DNA from: Symbiodinium natans
Taxonomy: Eukaryota; Sar; Dinophyceae; Suessiales; Symbiodiniaceae
NCBI GenBank assembly: GCA_905221605.1
Contig: CAJNDS010001169.1
Location: 372,001 to 436,000, forward strand
Direction of reading: 5' to 3'
Length of the DNA stretch: 64,000 bases
In this document: positions 42,823 through 51,400 of the stretch, in pieces
Layout: every line of letters begins with the position of its first letter
Numbering within the stretch: position 1 is the first letter of the stretch
The notes under the pieces: generated by a model
What the model was told of the DNA's origin: nothing
Databases searched by the model: none
What the model saw: the letters and a program-made list of their open reading frames with translations, nothing else
Position numbers and translations under genes: made by a program

Positions 42823-42936
42823 TGCAAGTATTTCAACTACCCATTTACCCCATATTTTCCATGTAGATTTTGCATTGAAGCTTTACGCTCGATACAAGGC
42901 TTTTGGCTCTCGAAGTAAAAGTGCGTGTGTTTTACA
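42823..42936 (+). repeat. Copia-1 5' LTR, now inverted
   Basis: Same 114-bp sequence as the left LTR with one mismatch, but reading TGCAAG...TTTTACA on the plus strand, followed by the PBS. For a minus-strand element it should read on the minus strand. Confidence 0.85.
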
Positions 42937-42948
42937 TGGTAGCGGAGC
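42937..42948 (+). promoter_or_regulatory. Primer-binding site of copia-1 (initiator-tRNA type)
   Basis: TGGTAGCGGAGC directly after the LTR, like the TGGTATCAGAGC sites of many copia elements primed by initiator Met-tRNA. Identical to the copia-2 site. Confidence 0.8.
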
Positions 42949-43156
42949 CTAGAATCCAATTCCTTTGGCTTGGTGAGGCTCCTGGGGCTGGACCCGACCC
43001 CGTAGTTTCTTACTGCGGTGGGTTGCTTGGCAGGTTGGTAGCTGTGGCAGGCGGTGACAAGCCTTCACAGTTTGTGGCGGCTGCTGTGTGTCGGCGGCCA
43101 GAGCTTCGTTGTGTTGACCACCGCGCTGTGGAGCCACGGCGACTTGGGGCAGCTTG
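42949..43156 (+). other. Inverted copia-1 leader up to breakpoint
   Basis: Sequence after the PBS, presumably the element's 5' leader. No ORF of note. The host RT frame begins near 43,157. Confidence 0.5.
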
Positions 43157-43609
43157 GAAGGTTTCCCCTTGACAGGGAGCCTCCCCCTACCGGAAGGCTG
43201 GGAACCAGACGTTCGTCCAGCACTCATGACAGATGCGGATCTAAGTGCACTCCACTGCGACAACAATGACAAGATCAGACAAGAAGTCGTCCAGAACAGC
43301 AGATTTGTTCAGGAACTATGGGTAAGTCCATTCAGGAAAGAGACAAGGGATGGTCACAAGGTCCTTACCGCCTGGCCGACCTACCCGAGGATGCGCTGAT
43401 CAGCAAGAGGTTTGGAATCCAACAAGGCCACAAACTCAGGCCGATCGACGACCTGAGCCAAGCCTTATCAACATGGCTTTTGAATCGCACGGGAAAGTTC
43501 ATGTTCATGATGCAGACGTCATCACAGCAGCACTGCTATGTTTCGCCGACTGCACAAGGGCAAGGTTTTTGGCAAAACGTTGGATCTCAAGGCGGCCTAC
43601 CGCCAACTA
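43157..43609 (+). pseudogene. DIRS RT, N-terminal part (frame-broken, cut by copia-2)
   Basis: Four successive frame segments: EGFPLTGSLPLPEGWEPD to VQELW; then KGWSQGPYRLADLPEDA and RFGIQQGHKLRPIDDLSQ; then HGKVHVHDADVITAALL and FADCTR; then KVFGKTLDLKAAYRQL, whose Asp is RT motif A. Each change is in the same direction (one base missing or two gained). After the third change the frame runs into copia-2 at the TSD and continues after it at 53,053 with PLEEQALDKAF. At least three indels make this copy defective. Confidence 0.75.
43605..43609 (+). repeat. Target-site duplication AACTA (left of copia-2)
   Basis: AACTA immediately before the 5' LTR; the exact partner follows the 3' LTR at 53,048-53,052. 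Confidence 0.93.
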
Positions 43610-44003
43610 TGTGAAAGTTCCTGTCTAAACACATGTTAACTTTGTTGTCCTGCATGCTGGCTCAGAGTTGTGTGTGTGTGGTTGTAGGAACTCCGTAGTT
43701 GTGCCTTGGAGACTCGACGGAAGTGCTGCTTTCAGTGGGAAAGCCTTTTGAAGTGCTTGAGTTGTAGGGATGTGTGTCTGGAAGCTGTAGAAGTGACTGT
43801 GCACGTTTTTGCTTGCTTTAGGTGCAGTGTAGGTCCCGAGAACTCCCACTGACGTTTGAGTTTGTTTTGTGGCTGTGGAGAACACGTGGCAGAGCAGAGT
43901 TTTCACCTGTGTGTAAAGTTTCACTGACGAAGCCTCCGGCTTATGACTTTGGCTCAAGTCGTGAGAAAAAGAGGGTTCAGCGCGCTGCTGCTGTGTTTTC
44001 ACA
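43610..44003 (+). repeat. Copia-2 5' LTR
   Basis: Starts TGTGAAAGTTCC, ends GCTGTGTTTTCACA. Contains CCGGCTTATGACTTTGGCTCAAG-like sequence near its end (43,936-43,958). No obvious TATA box. Confidence 0.93.
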
Positions 44004-44015
44004 TGGTAGCGGAGC
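44004..44015 (+). promoter_or_regulatory. Primer-binding site of copia-2
   Basis: TGGTAGCGGAGC abuts the 5' LTR; initiator-Met-tRNA type. Gag starts 31 bp later. Confidence 0.85.
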
Positions 44016-44046
44016 GTGTGTAGCACGCTCGTAGAAACTAGAAGCC

Positions 44047-47013
44047 ATGGCTGACCCCGGGCTGTCGACCCCTGTGCCTGAAGACGAAGACGACGAAGCT
44101 TTGTTTGGCCCCGGTGGTGCCCAGGACGGGCAACAACCGCCAACACAATCCCCTGGAGCTTCTGCTTCAGCGGGAGGACCCGCCACGGTCGTCGGACTTG
44201 ACCCTCAACTCCAGCAGATGATGGTCCAGATGATGCAGAGTCAGCAAATGATGATGCAGAATCAGCAACAGACACTTCAAGTTCTGGTGGCAAAGATGGA
44301 GGCCGACGAGAGAAGGAGACGTGAGCAGGAAGCATTGTCTGCAGCTGTGAGCAACCCATTTGGGGGTGCTTCAAGTGCAGCAGCTGCTGGAAGTCCTACG
44401 GCAAAAGCTTCTTCTCCTCCACTGGCGCCATCACAGAACCTGCATGTTGGAAGTAACCGTGCAGAGAAGTATCTGCCAGCATTGCCGCTCATCGATAATG
44501 TTTCGATGGGAAAAGGGCGTGTGAGAGAGCTGGAGGAGTACCATCGGTGGTGCGAGGTGCTTGCTTCCTGGCTGGCGTTGATAGACGACAACTATGTCAA
44601 TGAGTTGCGCCAGGCAATGACGCATGACCGTGAGATCAAGCAGTCTGACATGGCAGTTCCGGTAGCCTCGCGTTCGGCAAGGTTGTTTTACTACCTGCAA
44701 CAAAGTCTGCAGAAGTTCGAACGTGGGATGGAACTGGTGAGAAGCACGTCGATGCGTCAAGGACAAGCTGCTTGTGGTTATGAGGTGATGCGTCAAATGC
44801 ACCAGACCTTCAGCATTGTCTCTCGCATGGAGGCCATTGCTGTGAGAGATGAAGCCCTTCGCCTAACTTCGAAGGCGAGTTCGTACAAGCGACCGCTTGA
44901 CTGCGTCCGCTTCCTTGAGGACGAGCTTGGGAAGGTAGACCAGAAGCTGCATCGGTTCCCTGAACTGAGGCTTGGAGCCTCTGATCGTTCAACCCTTCTT
45001 CTTCAATCTGTCAGCCCAGAGTGTAGGCATTACGTTGTCCTGCATGGGAAGTCTGGGAGCTGGGAGGAACTGGTTGAAAGCATCCGGTTCTACGAGGAGC
45101 AAACCCGATTGTGTGATGCCGGTTCGCTGAATGCAGTTGGGGAGCGCGGCCTCTGCTGGAACTGTGGCAAATCAGGCCATATGAGTTGGCAGTGCCCCGA
45201 CAAGAGCTCTGGAAAAGGGAAGAAGAGGGATGAACCGAAAGGTGGAAAGCCTTCTGGTTCCAAGAATCGAGAGAAGAGTCCTAAAGGCAAGGGCAAAGGC
45301 AAAGGGAAGACAGACAAAGGAAAGGGTGGAAAGCCCAAGGGGAAGCCCAAGAACAAAGGAAAGCCCAAGGGCCGAGCTGTGGAAGACGAGCAGTCTGACC
45401 AGGTGATGGCGATGCGGTCTCATCATCTGAGTGGCTTGGGTCCGGGGACAAGAACTAATGAGCCCAATGAAGCTGAGCCCCCTCGTCTCACCATGACGAA
45501 CGGAGAGATCGAGAGACTGAACCAGTCCTCCTCTAGGAATAGCTCTTTCGCATGGCTCATTGATAGTGGAGCCACCTGCCACGTGTTGTCAGAGAGTGCG
45601 TTGGGTTTTTACGAAGTCGTCAAGGAGCATTCGGGACCTCTTCCTGTGCTCATGAGTGCTAGCGATACGCCCATGGAATGTGTCAAGTTGGTTGACATTC
45701 GGGTGAAGTTTGGGAAGTTGGGGCCCGTAGTGCTTCAACAGGTCTTGGTTTGCAAGATTGGTTTCAACGTAGTCAGTTCTTGGCAAGCATCCCTTTCGGG
45801 ATGGAGTACCTGGCTCACCTCAGAGCCTGGAGCAAGCTGCTTGGTGAAGCAGACGGAACGAGGTTCCTCGATGTGGGTGCCTTTGGTTCGTGAAGCCAGG
45901 AGCTGGTGGGCGTTGGCTAAGGAGATTGGCCCTACCAAGGCAAAGCCGAAAGGAAGAAGAAGCAAAGGGGACTCACCCAAGCCGGGGTGGAGCCCGAACG
46001 ACGACGCGATGGAAGTGGATAAGGTGCAGAAGAAGGCACCGCCCAACGTAGGAAGAGCATTGGAGGTGACACCTTTTAAGTTTTTGCTGCGAGCATTTTC
46101 AGTGAAGCAACATGTGGGGGAACACGAGCTGCATGAGCATGTTTTACAGGAGCGTTTGAGTGGATGTGAGCATGCTGCAGTTGCAAAAGTAGGAGTAGAC
46201 CTGGAAACCCCACCCTCTGCATGTTGTGCTGAAGCTTTATGTTCCGCCGCAGCTGTTTTGCTTAAGTCTGCAAGCAACACGTCTTTGGAGAAGCAAACCA
46301 GTAGGGACACACGCTGTGGAGACAAGGGTTTTGAGTGCGTAGGGGTAGGGCCTGTGCCGCTCCAGCCTCAGAGTGTTTGCATTAGGAGTAGGAGTGTCTT
46401 GCGTGTAGGACGTAGGAGTGACTTGCACCCCAGCGCTTGTGTGCCTGAGTGTTTGTTGGGACAGAGTGAAGAGAGGAAGTGTGCCTTTCGGAGCTTGCGT
46501 TGGCCAGGAGTGTTTCTGAAAGCATTGCTGGTGTTGTGTGCTCTAGGAGTGTTTTGCTCAAAGCCTGGAGCCTTTGTAAGGGACCTTGGAAAGGATGGAG
46601 CTTCCGGAAGCCTCGCCTCCGCTCTGTCTTGTGAACTCCCAAAGTGGGAGTGTGGCCCAGGTGGAAGCCTTTTCGACGAGTATGATTGCTCGTCTTGCGC
46701 ACCGTTTCGAGGAGGAAGGTCAGCTGTCTCTTTCGAGGCAGCTTCTCCAAAACATCGACCTTTTTACCTCGACCCCTGGCTCGGTCGAACGGCTGTTGGG
46801 GATTCCAGCCTGCCTTGGGGAGTTGGAGACACAGGAGTTGGTGATCAATACAAGCGGCATTCCGGTGAAGCAACCTATGCTCATTGCCGAGCTGCGAGCC
46901 ATTGCTGCTCCGACGGTGGACCAGTCGGTTTTGACGGACACCCTCGTCGAAGAGCACGACCGTCGTGCAGAGTATGCAAGGTATGGCTATGTTTTGACCA
47001 CCATGGGTGGTAG
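44047..47013 (+). CDS. Copia-2 gag-protease (functional part to about 46,590)
   Basis: ATG at 44,047 (MADPGLSTPVPEDEDD). A Gln/Met-rich coiled stretch (LQQMMVQMMQSQQMMM) leads to the capsid region with AEKYLPALPLIDN and LEEYHRWCEVLASWLAL. Then come the CCHC knuckle CWNCGKSGHMSWQC (about residue 365), a Gly/Lys-rich basic stretch and the protease active site WLIDSGATCHVL (about residue 502). From about codon 690 the frame turns Cys/Ser-rich and loses protein character, while frame +2 becomes protein-like from 46,586. The last 140 or so codons are therefore probably not translated in this frame. Confidence 0.85.
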   Translation: MADPGLSTPVPEDEDDEALFGPGGAQDGQQPPTQSPGASASAGGPATVVGLDPQLQQMMVQMMQSQQMMMQNQQQTLQVLVAKMEADERRRREQEALSAAVSNPFGGASSAAAAGSPTAKASSPPLAPSQNLHVGSNRAEKYLPALPLIDNVSMGKGRVRELEEYHRWCEVLASWLALIDDNYVNELRQAMTHDREIKQSDMAVPVASRSARLFYYLQQSLQKFERGMELVRSTSMRQGQAACGYEVMRQMHQTFSIVSRMEAIAVRDEALRLTSKASSYKRPLDCVRFLEDELGKVDQKLHRFPELRLGASDRSTLLLQSVSPECRHYVVLHGKSGSWEELVESIRFYEEQTRLCDAGSLNAVGERGLCWNCGKSGHMSWQCPDKSSGKGKKRDEPKGGKPSGSKNREKSPKGKGKGKGKTDKGKGGKPKGKPKNKGKPKGRAVEDEQSDQVMAMRSHHLSGLGPGTRTNEPNEAEPPRLTMTNGEIERLNQSSSRNSSFAWLIDSGATCHVLSESALGFYEVVKEHSGPLPVLMSASDTPMECVKLVDIRVKFGKLGPVVLQQVLVCKIGFNVVSSWQASLSGWSTWLTSEPGASCLVKQTERGSSMWVPLVREARSWWALAKEIGPTKAKPKGRRSKGDSPKPGWSPNDDAMEVDKVQKKAPPNVGRALEVTPFKFLLRAFSVKQHVGEHELHEHVLQERLSGCEHAAVAKVGVDLETPPSACCAEALCSAAAVLLKSASNTSLEKQTSRDTRCGDKGFECVGVGPVPLQPQSVCIRSRSVLRVGRRSDLHPSACVPECLLGQSEERKCAFRSLRWPGVFLKALLVLCALGVFCSKPGAFVRDLGKDGASGSLASALSCELPKWECGPGGSLFDEYDCSSCAPFRGGRSAVSFEAASPKHRPFYLDPWLGRTAVGDSSLPWGVGDTGVGDQYKRHSGEATYAHCRAASHCCSDGGPVGFDGHPRRRARPSCRVCKVWLCFDHHGW

Positions 47014-47987
47014 TTGCCGATGTGAGTGCTACCATCCGCCAACCGCACCTTCCATGCGAGCAAAGGGGGTATTGGCGCAACAATCAGGTTGGCATCCAGC
47101 TCACCTTGAAGAAATTCCTTCTGTACCTGGAGGCGATTCGAGAGTTGCGGTGCCATCCTGCTCAATACCAGTTGTTCGAGGCAGGGCTAGCAAGCATTCT
47201 GCCAAACGAGCTCAAGGTCGAGCGTGTGCCGGCTGCCGACTTGAGAGCGCTTTTGGCGGACGTGCTCGTCCAGAGCAACCGCCGGGTGACTTTGGCTGCT
47301 CAACCGCCAACTATAATACCGGATGTTGCACCATCCGCGTCGGGTGGCACGGCACCGCCTCTTCACAAAAGTGCCCCAGCTCCACCTCCTTCGGGGTGGG
47401 CTTTGCTCAACCAAGCGCGTGCAAAAGCCGAGGCAATGATTCGATTGCATGCCGACATGAAGAGAGCTGCAACAGCCGAGGTGGCTCCATCATCGTCGAC
47501 GGGCCCCGCTTTTCCACCAGGGCCTCCGGCTTTCTTGCCGTTCAGCCCTCCTTCCCCGCTTACGCCGTCCGTCTTTTCCTATGCTCCATCGTCGGCACCA
47601 GGCACGCCTATGGAAGCAGGCATGCCTCTAACTCCGCCTCCTCTACCTCCTCCATCTTGGGCACCAGGCACGCCTATGGAAGCAAGCCTGCCTATACCTC
47701 CGCCTCCTCTACCTCCTCCATCGACACCGCACCCAGATACATTGAGGGAGCTTGCGGGCGAGGTTCCAATGGAGGTCGAGATGCCGATGACGCCCGTGGA
47801 GGCATTCGGTGCCCCTGGGACCCCTATGGACGTGAGTTCCGAGGTCCCAATGGAGCCAATGGTCGGTGGCATTGGAAGTCCGGGGAGCGCTTCTCCTTTG
47901 ACCCCGCCGGCAGAGACGAGTATGGTGGTTCCCAACCCACCTATGGACAATTCGGATGTGGGAGACTCTGGCTCCGAGATGGATTGA
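46586..47987 (+). CDS. Copia-2 accessory ORF between protease and integrase (one frameshift)
   Basis: Frame 1 (46,586 to about 47,070) has helical content: ARLAHRFEEEGQLSLSRQLL, ERLLGIPACLGELETQELV, and a HDRRAEYARYGYVLTTMGG segment. Near 47,070 the sense passes to the next frame (NNQVGIQLTLKKFLLYLEAI, ASILPNELKVERVPAADLRA), which ends at 47,987 after a Pro-rich tail with repeated APGTPMEA and PPPLPPPS. The combined product would be about 460 aa. No domain is recognised. Copia elements normally have only linker sequence here. Confidence 0.5.
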
Positions 47988-48474
47988 TATGCTTGGGTAT
48001 GGGCCCTGAGGGCCTAAAAGCCGGGCATGAGTTGCTCCGATCTTCGCCGCAATGCACAAAATTGGTAGGAGTAGGTCTGAAAGCCCTGCTGTTTGCAGTA
48101 GGAGACTGGCTGTGTGCATTAGGAGGTAGGGTAGGAGCGTTTGAGTGCTTGGTAGGTGACTGTGAGTGCAGCCTGCCTGCCGCGAATGGGTCTGCACACT
48201 GTCCCTCTGTGCCCAGGTCTTCATGGAAAGGAAGCAGTGCCTTGGCTTTAGGGTTGGTTCTGGGTTTGGTTTTCAGAGGTTGGCTGCGTAGGTGCGTGAA
48301 GCTTTTGAGTGTGCGCCGTAGGAGTAGGCTGAGGTTTGTGCGTGTAACTGTGGTAGGACGTGTGCCACGTAGGTCTTGGAGTGTTGTGCGCCGCCTGTTG
48401 TTTTTGCGTGGCGTGCTTGCTTGTGAGTTGAAAGCTGAGCCTACGGGCGAGGAAGCAAAAGGGCCAATGATGAA
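47988..48474 (+). other. Copia-2 internal spacer
   Basis: Open in one frame but with Val/Arg/Leu-skewed composition and repeated GTAGGAG motifs (near 46,385, 48,067, 48,125). Looks non-coding. Confidence 0.4.
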
Positions 48475-51400
48475 ATGTTGGCGTGCCTTATGCAGTGGGC
48501 CTCGTGTGGGCTTGGGTCCCTGCGGGGGTCCGAGCAAAAGAAGGCCGTGGCACGTTCTGAGGCCCTGCGTATGCTTGCTGGTTTGCCGACCCCGGTTGTT
48601 GTGAATTCGGAGTCGGAGGAAGAGTTGATTCCTGATCCGTTGGAAGCTGAACTTGCGAAACCCAGCGGAAGTGAACCCCCTAGGCCCTCCGATGTTCGAA
48701 AGAAACCCCGTGTGGAGAATGTTCCCTCAGGTGAACCGGGTGCCCTGAGTTCCCCGGAGGTGGTGAGCGATGCTCTGGATCCTGAGGTTCCGGTCTATTT
48801 GACCTCGGAGCGGCTGAAGGCGCACCGAAATAAGGGCCACCAACCTTATCTTAGTTGCTGTGACACATGTCAAAGCGCTAGAGGGAGAGTGCCGGCTCGT
48901 AGGAAGCACATGAAACACCACCACGGACCCGGAGAGTTGCAAGTCGACTTTGGATTTTTCGGAAAGAATGTTCGTTTCCTTCTCATGGTTCATGTGGTGT
49001 CGGGGTACATACATACCGTGGTCTTAGGACCTGAGGATGAAGTGCCCGCTGTATCGGTTTGCAAAGCCTTTACGGAAATGGGATTGAGTGGATTGGACAT
49101 TGTTGTCCACGGGGACCAAGAAAATCTCCTCGAGAGTGTTTTCCGCAATGCAGCGAAACACCGGACATTCGGGGGGAGGTCAATGCACTGGGTCCCGTTC
49201 GCGATAAACAGACCTCAAGCGAAGGGCATCGTTGAACGCCATGTTTGCCTTGTGAAAGAAGCGTTCTGGTCTGTTTGGCTGGGCTTAGAAGAGCGTGTAG
49301 GTGAAAAGTTGCCTCTAGGGAGCCGTCTGTTTGTTGAGGCCATGAGGTACTCTGTGAGGATGCATAACTTGTTTCATGTGTCCAAGGAACACAGCACGCC
49401 GTTGGAGAGACTGCGTGGGTCGACAGTTCAGCCAGTGAAGAGCTGTGAGTTTGGGGTTGTGGGTTTTGGGAAGCCTCAGAAGGACTACCCAGAGCACCGC
49501 GGAAAGCGCTTGGTGAGGGCACTCTATGTAGGACCTCACGGTGCTAATGGATCCAAAATTCGGGTCTTTGTTCCAATAGGTATTGGAAAGCCCCCTCGTT
49601 TGGAAATCTTCAGCTCTTTTCGTGCCAAAGATCCAGTGGAGTTTGACAAAGCTGCTTTGCGTGACCTTCGAGGTAATAAGGAAGACCCTGAAAGACCCAT
49701 CAAGTTCGATGTTCCAATCGATGGTCCGAGTCCGCCGCTTGATTCCCCAAATATCCCTGAAGGAAGTCTTGAGTTTCCTGTTGAACGCACCGAACCACCT
49801 GCTCTTGAGGGCCCTGAAGCAATGGAAGAAGAAGGAGAGTTGGATGGGTATTCTCCGGATTTTTCGGACGTGCCTGAAGAAACAGGCATGGAGGTTGAGC
49901 CTCCCGGAGGCGTAGGTCTTGAGGACCTCGACGCCCCTATGGATCCAGGAGAAGACGATGCCATGGAAGAGGGCCTGACGTGGCTCTATGAGCATGGCCT
50001 TAGGCAACTCTTTGATGGGCCTGACTTGAGAGTAACGACAAAAATCCGTAAGGGAGATAATGTCAAAGAGTGGTTCCGTATGAAGTTTGGTGGAAAGAAG
50101 ATTTGGGTCCATGTCCCGGACAATGCGGTTTGCGAAGTTTCTGGCAAGGTTTTGCCTCGTAAGCATCTTGAAGAAGGTATGAGACTCGAGCTCTCAGAAC
50201 TTGATGCTTTTGGTGTAGCTACGATTATAGGAGAAGCTGAGGCCCGTAAACGAGCTACGCGGAGAATCCATACGACTAGGTGGGTTCTGACTTCGAAACC
50301 GTCGGCCACGAACCCTGAACGAGTTCGTGCTCGTCTTGTTGTGAGAGACTATGCATTTGGATCCAATCCTCTAGCTGATGGGATATATTCCCCCACCACG
50401 TCTTTGGAAGCCTTGAGGGGTGTCCTTGCTATTCATGCTGTCAGAGGTGGCACCTTGTTGTCAGCAGATGTGAGCGTTGCCTTCATGCAAGCGCCTGTGC
50501 AGGGAGTAGAGTGTATCCGGTTTCCGAATGGGATGTATGATGAGGAGAACAAGCCGCTGTTTGCGCAGCTACACAAAGCCATGAATGGCTTGAGAGTAGG
50601 ACCACTGAGCTGGTACCTAGAGTTTACAAGCACGCTGCGTAAGCAGTTTGGGTTTGGTGAGACTGCCGACCCTACTGTGCATCACCGGCTTGAGAAGGAT
50701 GGTGCGCTGACCTTGGTGTTAGTGTATGTTGACGATCTCATCATCTTTTCCCAGAATCCGCCAGTTGCCAAGGATCTGTACGCTAAGCTAGCGAAGATCT
50801 ATAAAATGAAGCAGACAGGGCTTCTAGAACCTGGCAAGACTGGGCAGCTCGAGTTCTTGGGTCGAGTGATCGCCCGAACCACTGAGCACGGGCCTGTGTT
50901 CTTTGGCCTGAAGCCGGGGTACTTGAAGTCGCTTGGAGAAGAGTTTGGCATTAGCGGAAAAGGTGTGAAACCAGTGCTGGGAAACCTCGAGAGGGAGTAC
51001 CGGAAGAAGGAGGCTGGAACACCTATCAGCACTGAGGCGTATGAACGCTATAGACGTGTGCTTGGTAAGTTGATGTGGGCAAGCCTGACGTTGCCGCATT
51101 TGTCCTACCCGGTAGGATTTCTGGGCCGGTATCAGAGTGACCCAGATAGCCAGGCAGAAGCTTGCTTGAGACGCGTGGTTCGCTGGGTGATGGCTTTGCC
51201 TGAGTACCTTCAGCGATTTTCGGCAGAAGCGTTTGAGTATCCTTGCTGCGCTTCGGAAACCATGCTCTCTGGCTTTGTGGATGCGTCATGGAACATTTGC
51301 TCTGTGTCTGGTGCTATCGTGAAGTGGCATGGCATCATGATCAAAACTTTCTCGCGGAAACAGTCGGTGACCGCGTTGAGTTCGGCGGAGGCCGAATTGG

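Larger units (their letters stand above)
34865..42936 (-). mobile_element. Copia-1: Ty1/copia-type LTR retrotransposon, minus strand, with inverted 5' end
   Basis: Bounded by 114-bp LTRs (TGCAAGTA...GTTTTACA) that differ at one position. Internal order on the minus strand is gag, CCHC knuckle, protease, integrase, RT, RNase H, i.e. copia type, and a polypurine tract adjoins the 3' LTR. The 5' LTR with its PBS points the wrong way: both are inverted together with about 130 bp of host sequence. There are frameshifts in gag (about 41,660) and between RT and RNase H (about 36,800). The near-identical LTRs imply recent insertion, so the frame breaks and inversion are young too. Confidence 0.85.

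Noticed and set aside
34865-42936. DNA transposon with terminal inverted repeats
   Set aside because: The inverted 114-bp ends are LTRs: they carry a PBS and a polypurine tract, and the internal genes are copia. The orientation comes from a later inversion.
46586-48604. 672-codon ORF as one protein
   Set aside because: Only its first part (to about 47,070) looks like protein; later the sense lies in another frame and the rest is skewed low-complexity translation.
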